Assembly: GCA_002711845.1 (NCBI GenBank)
Contig: PASF01000006.1
Coordinates: forward strand, 299,526-363,525
Direction of reading: 5' to 3'
DNA length: 64,000 nt
Source: Gammaproteobacteria bacterium
GTDB taxonomy: Bacteria; Pseudomonadota; Gammaproteobacteria; Pseudomonadales; Pseudohongiellaceae
Position 1 is the stretch's first letter, and the number at the start of each line of letters is the position of its first letter. The notes below the pieces were generated by a model that made no database searches, was not told where the DNA came from, and saw only the letters and a program-made list of their open reading frames with translations. This document shows, piece by piece, positions 38,778 to 47,155 of this stretch. The position numbers were made by a program, and so were the translations under genes.

Positions 38778-38817
38778 AAAAAAAAACCTCTGTGGCCACC
38801 GGCGCACAGAGGTTTTT
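38778..38817 (-). terminator. Rho-independent terminator ending the short transcription unit
   Basis: Stem ACCTCTGTG/CACAGAGGT with a 10-nt loop. On the minus strand it is followed by nine T, so it ends a transcript coming from the promoter near 39.0 kb, just before the ArgD-like gene. Confidence 0.92.
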
Positions 38818-38839
38818 GATTGGCTTGTAAACTGTTTCG

Positions 38840-38977
38840 TTAGTTCAGTTGAGCAGTATCTTCACCATCAAGCTCTGTCACGCTGGCGCAGCAGGGTGCC
38901 GCCGCACGCGCACGGCGTGCAGCTGCCGCAGATGCGGGCAGTGCCAGAGCAAACACATTGGTCAGTGAACGGGTCAT
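38840..38977 (-). CDS. Possible 45-residue small protein within a short transcription unit
   Basis: A short frame of 45 codons lying between a recognisable promoter and a strong terminator. The product begins MTRSLTNVFALALPA, has an Ala/Arg-rich middle (AAAARRARAAA), the pair PCC, and an acidic end (TELDGEDTAQLN). An in-frame ATG at 38992 would lie only about 8 nt from the predicted transcript 5' end. No good ribosome site is seen. It may be a real small protein, a leader peptide, or an accidental frame within a regulatory RNA. I do not recognise the family. Confidence 0.4.
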   Translation of the reverse strand: MTRSLTNVFALALPASAAAARRARAAAPCCASVTELDGEDTAQLN

Positions 38978-39006
38978 AAATACATGCAACATTTGTTTGA
39001 TTGCGC

Positions 39007-39036
39007 AATCTAAAGTAATAGCCGGCAACAAGTCAA
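39007..39036 (-). promoter_or_regulatory. Sigma-70-like promoter for the short transcription unit
   Basis: On the minus strand TTGACT (39036-39031), an 18-nt spacer and TAGATT (39012-39007). Predicted transcript from about 39000 to the terminator at 38778, roughly 220 nt. The rest of the 468-bp gap (39037-39195) holds only a TATACT-like -10 (39093-39098) facing the next gene. Confidence 0.6.
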
Positions 39037-39195
39037 GTGGCGGCTTCCGCCGCGGCGAGCGCAGAATCGCTTTTTTGCTGCGGGATTTTGTATATACTCA
39101 AACACTACCCACATGGGCGATGACAATGACAACAGGGGCAATCTCATGCCTGCAGCCGTCGCCACCTATAAAATCAGTGGGAGGGAGGGGAAATC

Positions 39196-40743
39196 ATGTT
39201 CTTACACCGCCCGGGGGGAGCCACTCAGCAGGTCGGCAGTCGTGGGTTTTGCGCATCTCTGCGGACCGGGGCCCTGCTGCTATCGGCCAGTGCATTGCTG
39301 TTCACAGGCGCATCGGCGAATGCGGGCCCAGTGCCAGATGACTCGACGCTGCCGGCTTCATCACTGGCCGCCCAGGTTGAACACCTGAATATCCTGCGCG
39401 ACCGGGTCTCAGTGCTGCAAAGCCAGCAGGGACAGTATGATCCAGGCTTGCTGAACGCCATGAATGGCCTGAGTGAAGCATTGATTTCAGTCGGTGAACT
39501 CAGAGAAGCCAGTGACGTCGTGGAGCAGCAGATTCAGATTCTGCGCGTTACCGACGGACTGTACACCGATGGTCAGATTGCCCTGGTCCACCGGCAACTG
39601 TCAATCATGGCGGCACAGCAAAACTGGCTAGGCATGCAGGACCGTTTGCTGTACCTGTCCTGGTTGCTGGAGCGCTCAAACACGTTGTCAGACAGCGAAA
39701 AAATAAACAATATCAAGGTCATGCGAGACTGGACACGGCTTCTTCTGAGCCGCGGGCCACGCCAGCAGGAAGCCGCGTACCTGTTTCAGCTTCGGGATCT
39801 GGAAGAGTCGGCGCTGGCCATGGCACGCGAATCCGGCGCCGAGCCGGCGGTGTTGCAAGCCATGGTCTACGATCACGCACTGGCAGAACTCTATATTGCA
39901 CTGGGTATCATTGACAGCTCTGACACCAGCCGCCAATTGATCAATCGCACCGAAGGCCTGCCAAGTAGTAACATGCGCCCGACGCAACGGCTGACCAGTG
40001 TTCAGGACATCGAAGCCGCGTACGGCGCACGCACCAGTACCATTGTCGAGCGCTCCCACCGCTCGGCCATGATGCGGCACTTTGTGCTGATCAATGAGCT
40101 GGAGTCGGTGCTGACCCCTGCCGACCAGGAAGCGGGCGAACTGGCCAACGCCGACCCGGAAGCCGCCGCCATGATTCAGCTTTACCTGGGGGATTCAGTG
40201 TTATTGCGCCAGCAATACGAGTTGCGCATCGGCGCCATGGCCGGACCCGACCGGGGCCAGAGCAGCACCGGTTCTGCCAATGGGTATTACCAGCGCGCCT
40301 GGGAGCTTTTCCTGCAGGCAGGCTACAGCGCCAGTCGACTGAACCAGGCATTTTCCTGCCCGGTGCTGTTACCGCTGCCCGCGTTTTCTGACCGTCTCGA
40401 TATGAACAGCGAGCCTTGCGATACCCAACTTGGCCAACCGGTCGAGATTCCGGCCAAAGCGCTGGTCCACAATGGCATTCCCGGGTTGCGCTATGAAGCC
40501 GTCCCGGGCAACTCGCTGATGAGCGAGGCGGCGGGCGTCAGCGCCACACTGAATTTCAGTATTGGCGTCAACGGCCAGGCTGATCGTACCCATGTCACCG
40601 CTGCCGAGCCCGACAACACTGCCACCCGCATTCGGGGCCGCGACGGACTTCAGGGCCTGCAGTTCCGCCCTGCTCTGCATGACGGCAAAGCAATACGCAC
40701 AGACAATGTGCAGATGACGTTATTCAGCCTTGAGCCCGGTTAG
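39196..40743 (+). CDS. Secreted TPR-like protein with TonB C-terminal-like end
   Basis: Function not recognised. The 515-residue protein has a signal peptide (hydrophobic RTGALLLSASALLF, cut near ANA, residue 43). Residues about 55-230 form helical pairs like tetratricopeptide repeats (LNAMNGLSEALISVGELREAS and similar). The last 70 residues (LNFSIGVNGQADRTHV ... LQGLQFRPALHDGKAIRT) follow the pattern of the TonB C-terminal domain: a strand, a dG turn, then Pa-dGk. GGGAGGGG precedes the ATG. Monocistronic; convergent with the CoA-transferase after 56 bp. Confidence 0.78.
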   Translation: MFLHRPGGATQQVGSRGFCASLRTGALLLSASALLFTGASANAGPVPDDSTLPASSLAAQVEHLNILRDRVSVLQSQQGQYDPGLLNAMNGLSEALISVGELREASDVVEQQIQILRVTDGLYTDGQIALVHRQLSIMAAQQNWLGMQDRLLYLSWLLERSNTLSDSEKINNIKVMRDWTRLLLSRGPRQQEAAYLFQLRDLEESALAMARESGAEPAVLQAMVYDHALAELYIALGIIDSSDTSRQLINRTEGLPSSNMRPTQRLTSVQDIEAAYGARTSTIVERSHRSAMMRHFVLINELESVLTPADQEAGELANADPEAAAMIQLYLGDSVLLRQQYELRIGAMAGPDRGQSSTGSANGYYQRAWELFLQAGYSASRLNQAFSCPVLLPLPAFSDRLDMNSEPCDTQLGQPVEIPAKALVHNGIPGLRYEAVPGNSLMSEAAGVSATLNFSIGVNGQADRTHVTAAEPDNTATRIRGRDGLQGLQFRPALHDGKAIRTDNVQMTLFSLEPG

Positions 40744-40799
40744 CAGCCTTGGGCCCGATTAGCAGCCGGGTCTGCGAGCAGGCAACTGACTGGGCGCCG

Positions 40800-42002
40800 C
40801 TAGCTGCGTTTATCCGGCACAATACCCCTGGCCACGAGGCCATCGAATGCCTCGCCGGCAATGCCCAGCTCGGCCAGAATCTCACGGTTGTGCTCAGCAA
40901 ATTTGGGGGGCAGACGATCCAGCCGCCCTGGTGTTCTTGAAAACTTGATGGGGATTCCGGTCATCCGGTACCAGTCTTTCTCCATATTCATCTGCCGGTG
41001 CCTGGTGTGCGGGTGCTCCACGACCTGCGCCGTATTGTAGATAGGTCCTGCCGGCAAGCCTGCCGAGAGCAGACGCTGACACAGCTCGCTGCCGTCAATT
41101 TTCATCAGTCGCGATTCGATTTCCGCTTTCAGAATTTCCCGGTTCCTGACCCGATCCGCATTGGTGCTGAAACGTGCGTCAGCAGCCAGCTCTGCTGCCC
41201 CGATTTCTTCACATAATTTGCCAAAGGCGCGATTGTTGCCAGCCCCAATAAAGATATCGACCGTTTGCGTGCGAAAGGTTTCATAGGGGCTGATATTGGG
41301 ATGTGCGTTGCCGGTGGCAACCGGAATGTGGCCGGACATGTTGTAATTCACCACATGCGGATGCATTAACGACACGGCGCAGTCATACAGGGTCATGTCA
41401 ATATACTGGCCCTGACCGGAGCGCTGGCGTTCATGGACCGCCATCAGCACCGCAATGGCGGAATACAGGCCAGTACCCATATCCACCATGGCCACGCCCA
41501 GGCGCGTCGGACTGCTGCCGGCTTCGCCATTGACACTGAACCATCCCGCCATTGCCTGCACAATGGCATCATAACCTGGAAAACCGCCCATCGGGCCATC
41601 GCTGCCAAAGCCGCTGATGCGGCAGTGAATCAGTTGCGGAAAGCGATCTTTCAACACATCGTCATACCCCAGGCCCCACTTTTCCATGGTGCCGGGTTTG
41701 TAGTTCTCCAGCAGGACGTCGGCATCCTCGAGCAGGCGCAGCAGCAGCTGCCGCCCTTCCTCCTGACGCAGGTCCAGCGCCATGGCCCGCTTATTGCGAT
41801 TGACCCCGATAAAGTAGGCGGCATCCCCCTCATGGAACGGCGGTCCCCAGTCACGCACTTCGTCGCCCTGGGGCGGTTCGATCTTGACGATTTCTGCCCC
41901 GTGATCACCCAGCACCTGGGTACAATAGGGACCACCCAGCACGCGGGTGAGATCAATGACGCGCAGCCCGTCGAGTGCGCCGCCGCTTGTTTTTCCAGTC
42001 AT
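40800..42002 (-). CDS. CaiB/BaiF family (type III) CoA-transferase
   Basis: CoA-transferase of 400 residues. It has LDGLRVIDLTRVLGGPYCTQ at the start, HGAEIVKIEPPQGDEVR near residue 42, ENYKPGTMEKWGLGYD near 100, FGSDGPMGGFPGYD near 138 and RQRSGQGQYIDMTLYD near 200. The start at 42002 follows AGGA and gives the family N-terminus; the longer frame adds low-quality polar sequence. Substrate unknown. ubiC lies upstream on the same strand (37-bp gap). Confidence 0.92.
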   Translation of the reverse strand: MTGKTSGGALDGLRVIDLTRVLGGPYCTQVLGDHGAEIVKIEPPQGDEVRDWGPPFHEGDAAYFIGVNRNKRAMALDLRQEEGRQLLLRLLEDADVLLENYKPGTMEKWGLGYDDVLKDRFPQLIHCRISGFGSDGPMGGFPGYDAIVQAMAGWFSVNGEAGSSPTRLGVAMVDMGTGLYSAIAVLMAVHERQRSGQGQYIDMTLYDCAVSLMHPHVVNYNMSGHIPVATGNAHPNISPYETFRTQTVDIFIGAGNNRAFGKLCEEIGAAELAADARFSTNADRVRNREILKAEIESRLMKIDGSELCQRLLSAGLPAGPIYNTAQVVEHPHTRHRQMNMEKDWYRMTGIPIKFSRTPGRLDRLPPKFAEHNREILAELGIAGEAFDGLVARGIVPDKRS

Positions 42003-42039
42003 GGCTGAATCCTGTTTTGTATTGGCTGACAATCTTTCA

Positions 42040-42579
42040 TCAATATCGCTGCTGCTGGATCTGCGCAATCAATGCCGGCAGGAAAAACTCGGCAACCAGC
42101 AGGGATTTACCTTGCAGATGGAACACTGAGCGCCGGCCCCAATGGTCCGGCAGCCGCACCAGCTCCGGTTCGTCGCGCCGCAGTTGCGGATGTCGAAACA
42201 GAAATCCTCCCAGCGGACGATCTCGCAAGCGCACCAATTGCCGCAACGAGCCCTGTATGCTGCTGAACGGTATCAGCGAATGCGCCGCTACCCAGGGTTC
42301 ACCATGCCCGCACAATAGCACGTGCCGTGACCACATGATCTGTGCAGCCTTGCGCTTGCCAAAAACGGGAATCGTCCGCGCGCTGCCCTGTACCCAGCCT
42401 TCATCCACAACGCGGACCCTGAAGGTGCCACCACTTAATGCCTGCAGACGATGTGTCAACGACCCGGGGGCCAGCAGGCTCTGTTGCCAGATCGGCGATG
42501 GCCGCGGCCAGTGCTGCTCGACACGGCGCCAGGACAGATCCGCATCAGCGCGGTAGCCACGGTAGTTTTCGACAGTCAA
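42040..42579 (-). CDS. ubiC: Chorismate lyase (chorismate pyruvate-lyase)
   Basis: Makes 4-hydroxybenzoate from chorismate, the first committed step of ubiquinone synthesis. The product of 179 residues fits UbiC (about 165-180). Motifs: LLAPGSLTHRL near residue 33, VVDEGWV near 55, WVAAHSLIPF near 95, RDRPLGGFLF near 118 and WGRRSVFHLQGKSLLVAEFFLP at the end, with the catalytic-region Arg-Arg and Glu. The start is a TTG at 42579, with AGAGGA 6 nt upstream. Its usual partner ubiA is not next to it. ispB, another ubiquinone gene, is elsewhere in the window. Confidence 0.88.
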   Translation of the reverse strand: MTVENYRGYRADADLSWRRVEQHWPRPSPIWQQSLLAPGSLTHRLQALSGGTFRVRVVDEGWVQGSARTIPVFGKRKAAQIMWSRHVLLCGHGEPWVAAHSLIPFSSIQGSLRQLVRLRDRPLGGFLFRHPQLRRDEPELVRLPDHWGRRSVFHLQGKSLLVAEFFLPALIAQIQQQRY

Positions 42580-42669
42580 CTTGTATCCTCTGCAGTTAAG
42601 CACAACCAGATTGCTGGTGACAATCTTCCCTACCCGGTGTGCCGCAGTTATTCTGCCATGGTCTGACAA

Positions 42670-42707
42670 TAAAAAACTCCCTGCCGTCCAAAGGGCGACA
42701 GGGAGTT
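42670..42707 (-). terminator. Rho-independent terminator of the OmpA-like gene
   Basis: On the minus strand a stem AACTCCCTG/CAGGGAGTT extended by inner GC pairs and followed by a T-run, 22 nt after the porin stop. Confidence 0.9.
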
Positions 42708-42728
42708 CATTACAGACCAAACGTTACA

Positions 42729-43766
42729 TCAGTTGCGCATTTGTGGGCGCTGCACGGTTGACGTCAGCACCGTTTCAACCCGTCGATTGCGCTCACGACC
42801 TGCGGCGGTGTTATTGCTGGCCACCGGCTGCGACTCACCATACCCGGTGGACGTCACGCGCGCGGGCGCGATGCCGAAGCGATCAATCAACACTTGGCGT
42901 ACCGCTGCCGCGCGGCGCTCCGACAATCCCTGGTTGTATTCTTCAGTACCGATGTTGTCGGTATGGCCTTGCAGAGAGGCAACGGTGTCTTCGTGCGTCT
43001 GCATAAAGTCGGCAACACGGCGGATCTCGTCGAAATACTGCGGACGCACTTCTGCCCTGTCGAACTCAAATTCGACGTTCAATTCGATACGCGCCACTTC
43101 CTCCACCATGATGGGGCAACCGCGATCGTCCACAGCATAAGTGCGCGGTGTTCCGGGGCAGTCGTCACGGCTATCAGGTACGCCATCGCCGTCGCTATCG
43201 ACAACGGGTGCGGGTGCCGGCGTCGGTGCTACTGCGGGTGCGCGTGAGCGTGCTTCACCGAGATGGAAAACCAGGCCTGTGTCGATACCAAAATCGTAGG
43301 TACCATCATCAAAACCGTAGAACGTCCGGGCTGACGCGCGCCATTCGACACGGTCGTTGAAGCGATAGGTCAAACCGGCACCGGCATTAACCGTGGTGTC
43401 GTCATTGCTGTAAAAATGTGTGTGCCCCAGACCGGCAGCAAAATACGGTGACAGCACGCCGATAGAGTTATCCAGTTTGTAGATCGCGTCCAGACGGATG
43501 CTGCGCAGACGCTCCATACCCGCCAGGGTATTCATTTTGAGATTGGCGTGGTTAAGCTCCAGGGCAAGATTGTCATTCAGGCCGTAGCCCAGACCGACCG
43601 TGTACCCGAACTCGTCGTCAGACTGACGCGCGCTGTCAAAATCCATCCACTGTACGCCGGGCGCAATATAGAACCGGTCCTCGTCGGCAATCGCTGACTG
43701 CGTCGACATGCCAAGCGCTCCCAGCGCAATGGCGAGGCTTAAAACTTTAAATGACTTGTTGTCCAT
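42729..43766 (-). CDS. OmpA/OprF-like outer-membrane protein
   Basis: Outer-membrane structural protein of 345 residues. Signal peptide of about 27 residues (cut near SAIA), an eight-stranded barrel (about 30-170), a proline/alanine linker, one thrombospondin type 3-like calcium segment (DSDGDGVPDSRDDCPGTP near 192), and a C-terminal OmpA domain binding peptidoglycan (VEFEFDRAEV, LQGHTDNIGTEEYN, GYGESQPVASNN, ERNRRVE). AAGGAG precedes the ATG at 43766. Monocistronic with its own terminator. Closest in layout to OprF. Confidence 0.93.
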   Translation of the reverse strand: MDNKSFKVLSLAIALGALGMSTQSAIADEDRFYIAPGVQWMDFDSARQSDDEFGYTVGLGYGLNDNLALELNHANLKMNTLAGMERLRSIRLDAIYKLDNSIGVLSPYFAAGLGHTHFYSNDDTTVNAGAGLTYRFNDRVEWRASARTFYGFDDGTYDFGIDTGLVFHLGEARSRAPAVAPTPAPAPVVDSDGDGVPDSRDDCPGTPRTYAVDDRGCPIMVEEVARIELNVEFEFDRAEVRPQYFDEIRRVADFMQTHEDTVASLQGHTDNIGTEEYNQGLSERRAAAVRQVLIDRFGIAPARVTSTGYGESQPVASNNTAAGRERNRRVETVLTSTVQRPQMRN

Positions 43767-43960
43767 GGTCTCTCCTTAACTTCTCGTTTGCTGCAGCTAG
43801 AGTAACCTGCGCTGTGGGTGGTGTTGCAACCTTGTGGGTTTCGCAGAGCGCATTATAACTCACCCGGCCTTTGCTTTGACACACAACTCGTTGCTGACAC
43901 CTGTGCTTTACGCACAAATCGTCGCTTTGGCTCAATAAGGGCAGTCTTTTGCTGCTAAAA

Positions 43961-43994
43961 TGTCATGAAAATGTAATATTTCATTGCTTTAATA
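43961..43994 (+). promoter_or_regulatory. Pho box and -10 of phoB
   Basis: Two 7-mers, ATGTCAT (43961-43967) and ATGTAAT (43972-43978), 11 bp apart as in PhoB half-sites, then a 10-nt gap and a TTTAAT -10 (43989-43994). No -35 is needed at a PhoB-activated promoter. Suggests autoregulation of phoBR. Confidence 0.75.
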
Positions 43995-44026
43995 CGCTAC
44001 AGCATCCACCGCCAAGGTAGCAAGGT

Positions 44027-44740
44027 ATGACCAATGAACAAACCATCCTGATTGTCGACGACGAAGCAGCAATACGTGACATGATCGGGATTGCGCTGGA
44101 CACCGCCGGTTATTCGAGCATGACCGCAGAAACCGCCCTGGAAGCCCATGTCAACATCGTTGATCGCCGGCCGGACCTGGTTCTGCTTGACTGGATGTTA
44201 CCGGGCGGCAGTGGCATCGAGCTGGCACGCCGGCTCAAGCGTGAAGAATTGACGGCAGACATACCCATTATCATGTTGACGGCCAAAACCAGCGAAGACA
44301 ACAAGGTCCAGGGCCTGGATGTCGGTGTCGACGACTATGTGACCAAGCCATTTTCGCCCCGCGAGCTGGTTGCCCGGATCAAGGCGGTATTGCGACGCAG
44401 TACCGGGAACCTGAGGGACAAGCCCATACGCGTATTCGACCTGGAACTGGATCCGGCCAGCCATCGGGTGACCCTGAATGAGCGCGCGGTGGATATGGGT
44501 CCTACCGAATACCGGTTGCTGAATTTTTTCATGACCCATCCGGAGAAAGTGTTTTCCCGGGATCACATTCAGGATCAGGTCTGGGGCGCCAACGTGTACC
44601 TGGAAGAGCGCACTGTTGATGTCCACATCGGCCGTTTGCGCAAGGCACTGACCTCGGCATCGGGCCCCGGCATCAACTACGCGGGCCTGATACAGACTGT
44701 CCGCGGCGCCGGCTATCGATTCTCCACACGCGCCGACTGA
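44027..44740 (+). CDS. phoB: Phosphate regulon response regulator PhoB
   Basis: DNA-binding response regulator for phosphate starvation. 237 residues: receiver domain with the acidic pocket DDEAA at residues 11-15, phospho-acceptor Asp55 (LVLLDWMLPG), Thr-Ala-Lys near 105 and the KPF motif, then an OmpR-type winged helix ending RGAGYRFSTR. Preceded by a Pho box; phoR follows. Target sites include at least phoB and phoU in this window. Confidence 0.97.
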   Translation: MTNEQTILIVDDEAAIRDMIGIALDTAGYSSMTAETALEAHVNIVDRRPDLVLLDWMLPGGSGIELARRLKREELTADIPIIMLTAKTSEDNKVQGLDVGVDDYVTKPFSPRELVARIKAVLRRSTGNLRDKPIRVFDLELDPASHRVTLNERAVDMGPTEYRLLNFFMTHPEKVFSRDHIQDQVWGANVYLEERTVDVHIGRLRKALTSASGPGINYAGLIQTVRGAGYRFSTRAD

Positions 44741-44847
44741 CGTCGAACCGCCCTGGAGCACAGTCACGAAAGCCAGCTGCGGTGCTGGTCTGCCGTACCG
44801 GTTTTCGTTATAGTCGCGCCAGACTCACTGACAGAAAGGCTTCACCT

Positions 44848-46188
44848 TTGTTATCCGACTGGCATTCTGCCCTCAGACGATTGACACTGATCTTTCTGGC
44901 CCTGTTGCTGGCTGGCTGGCTTGTCGATGCGCCGGCACTGGTTGTGCTGTTGGGTACTATCGTTTACCTCATCTATCACCTGCGCCAGCTTCGGCGCCTG
45001 TACAACTGGCTGCGCGACACCCAGTCTGACGAACCCAGTCCGCCACCGGAAGGCCGGGGTATCTGGGGTTTCGTTTTTGACGGCATTTATTTGCTGCAGC
45101 GACGTGAGCGCGATGCCCTGACCCATTTACGCAGAATCATCGACAAGGCGCAGGAGTCCACGGCCGCGCTGGAAATGGCCGTGGTCATGATCAGCAGCCG
45201 GAACGGACTTGAGTGGTGGAACCCGGCCGCTTCGCGGCTGCTCGGCTTCCAGAGTCCAAAAGATCGCAATCAACCGGTTACCAACCTGATCCGCGAACCG
45301 CAATTCATCGAGTATTACAACAAGGCGCACTTTAACAGTCCGCTCAAACTCCCCTCGCCGGTCAATCCATCATTGATGCTGGAGTTCCAGATCACCAGTT
45401 TTGGTGAAGGTGAACGACTGATGCTGGTGCGTGATATTTCCCAGCTGCATCGGCTGGAAATGATGCGAAAAGACTTTGTTGGCAACGTTTCCCATGAGCT
45501 GCGCACGCCCATTACTGTGATTACCGGCTACCTGGAGACCATGCTGGACGACCGGGGGAATATTCCGGCGCGCTGGGGTCGGCCACTGGAACAGATGTAT
45601 CAGCAGTCCCAGCGCATGGAAAACATTATTCGGGATCTGCTGACGCTGTCACAACTGGAAACCCGTTCGGCGTCCAAACAGCTCTCTGCCGTGCAGTTGC
45701 AGTCATTGTTACGGGAAATCAAGCAGGATGCCGAACAGGTATCGCAGGACAAGAAACAGGCGTTCCGGCTTGACTGCGACCCGGACATTTATATCAGAGG
45801 CAATATCAACGAACTCTACAGCGCCATCTCCAACCTGGCGATCAACGCTGCCAAATATACCCAGACAGGCGGCACCATCGATCTGTCGGCCAGCAAGAGC
45901 AGTGACGGATTGCGCATCGACGTATCAGACAATGGCCCCGGCATCGAGGCCCATCATATTCCCAGACTGACGGAACGCTTTTATCGTGTTGACGAAAGCC
46001 GTTCCACCGATACCGGTGGCACAGGCCTTGGCCTGGCCATCGTCAAACACGTGCTGGCACGACATGGCGGACGCCTGGAGATCAGCAGCAAGGTTGGCCA
46101 GGGGAGTCAATTCAGCTGCCTGCTGCCAGCCGACCGTGTACTGACAGCCGCCCAGGCCTCCGAACGAACCAAAGCCGATCAGCGCTGA
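44848..46188 (+). CDS. phoR: Phosphate sensor histidine kinase PhoR
   Basis: Inner-membrane kinase that phosphorylates PhoB when phosphate is low. 446 residues: two membrane helices near residues 13-48, a PAS domain (about 95-200), the phospho-acceptor His in FVGNVSHELRTPITV, and an ATPase domain with NLAINAAKYT, DNGPGI, ERFYRVDESRSTDTGGTGLGLAIV. The frame opens at a GTG at 44782, but a TTG at 44848, with AGAAAGG eight bases upstream, gives the normal PhoR start LLSDWHSALRR. Convergent with phoU. Confidence 0.95.
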   Translation: MLSDWHSALRRLTLIFLALLLAGWLVDAPALVVLLGTIVYLIYHLRQLRRLYNWLRDTQSDEPSPPPEGRGIWGFVFDGIYLLQRRERDALTHLRRIIDKAQESTAALEMAVVMISSRNGLEWWNPAASRLLGFQSPKDRNQPVTNLIREPQFIEYYNKAHFNSPLKLPSPVNPSLMLEFQITSFGEGERLMLVRDISQLHRLEMMRKDFVGNVSHELRTPITVITGYLETMLDDRGNIPARWGRPLEQMYQQSQRMENIIRDLLTLSQLETRSASKQLSAVQLQSLLREIKQDAEQVSQDKKQAFRLDCDPDIYIRGNINELYSAISNLAINAAKYTQTGGTIDLSASKSSDGLRIDVSDNGPGIEAHHIPRLTERFYRVDESRSTDTGGTGLGLAIVKHVLARHGGRLEISSKVGQGSQFSCLLPADRVLTAAQASERTKADQR

Positions 46189-46225
46189 GGCTGCGCTACG
46201 AGGGCAATGGCGCCCCCTGCCGACA

Positions 46226-46954
46226 TTACTTGAGTTCTGCCTTCACCTGTTCTTCCATGCCGGAAAGGCCGACATGGCGCACATCAGCGCCCATGACCAT
46301 GTATACCACATGCTCGGCTATATTCTTGGCATGATCCCCCACACGCTCCAGCGAACGCAGCGCCCAGATCACATTCAGCACGCGGGTGATACTGCGCGGG
46401 TCTTCAATCATGAAGGTGATCATTTCGCGCATGGCAGTGCCATACTCCAGGTCCACGCTGACGTCTTCCCGGGCGACAGCGATGGCTGCCTCGGCATCGT
46501 AGCGGGCAAACGCATCCAGCGCCATGTTAACCATGTGGCGAACACGCTCGCCGATGTGACGAATCTCCACATACCCTTTTGATGAGTCGCCCTGTTCAGC
46601 AAGCTCAATGGCCAGACGGGCAATTTTTGCCGCTTCGTCGCCGATACGCTCAAGGTCGTTGGTCGCCTTGATGATACCCAGCACCAGACGCAGGTCGCTG
46701 GCCGCCGGTTGCCGACGGGCGAGAATGCGGTTGCATGCCTCATCAATATTGAGTTCCATATCATTGACGGCATCGTCATTGGCGCGCACCGTGCGACCCA
46801 GCTCACTGTCAGCAGAGATCAGTGCCGCCAACGCATCGCCGAGTTGATGTTCGACCAGACCACCCATTTCCAGCATACTGCTTTTAATCTCTTCCAGTTC
46901 CTGATTGAACTGTTGCGAAATATGGTGGCCGTGAACACCTGCATCTGTTTTCAT
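46226..46954 (-). CDS. phoU: Phosphate-specific transport regulator PhoU
   Basis: Cytosolic negative regulator linking the Pst transporter to PhoR. 242 residues in two three-helix repeats; each repeat has the metal-binding signature seen as NDLERIGDEAAKIA (near 90) and RSLERVGDHAKNIAEHV (near 200). A Pho box lies 68 bp upstream in its direction, so it has its own PhoB-controlled promoter, whereas in many genomes it is the last gene of the pst operon. No pst gene is present in this window. Divergent from ppk. Confidence 0.96.
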   Translation of the reverse strand: MKTDAGVHGHHISQQFNQELEEIKSSMLEMGGLVEHQLGDALAALISADSELGRTVRANDDAVNDMELNIDEACNRILARRQPAASDLRLVLGIIKATNDLERIGDEAAKIARLAIELAEQGDSSKGYVEIRHIGERVRHMVNMALDAFARYDAEAAIAVAREDVSVDLEYGTAMREMITFMIEDPRSITRVLNVIWALRSLERVGDHAKNIAEHVVYMVMGADVRHVGLSGMEEQVKAELK

Positions 46955-47005
46955 ATCAAAGGATTCCTTGCGGGCTTGTTGCGGAGCTTACTCTTTGGCA
47001 GAGCT

Positions 47006-47039
47006 ACGATACCGATAATATATGACAGAGAGATGACAA
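47006..47039 (-). promoter_or_regulatory. Pho box and -10 of phoU
   Basis: On the minus strand TTGTCAT (47039-47033) and CTGTCAT (47028-47022), 11 bp apart, then a 10-nt gap and a TATCGT -10 (47011-47006). The geometry is the same as at phoB. Confidence 0.8.
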
Positions 47040-47155
47040 TCCAGCCTGGCAACAGACCTGCCACCCATGACTTCAAAAAACTGTCACATTGAAAGCCATG
47101 TAATCCGCAACAAGCTGGGATAGAATACCGGATCGCGTTCGTCAGAGTAAGAGCA

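Noticed and set aside
37528..38979. Long open frame on the plus strand opposite the ArgD-like gene
   Set aside because: It is the antisense of a clear aminotransferase with all PLP motifs; its protein is low in hydrophobic patterning and has no family features. GC-rich codons leave the reverse frame open.
47078..47105. Pho box for ppk
   Set aside because: CTGTCAC and ATGTAAT are present, but their spacing (18 bp) does not fit the 11-bp repeat; only one half-site is credible.
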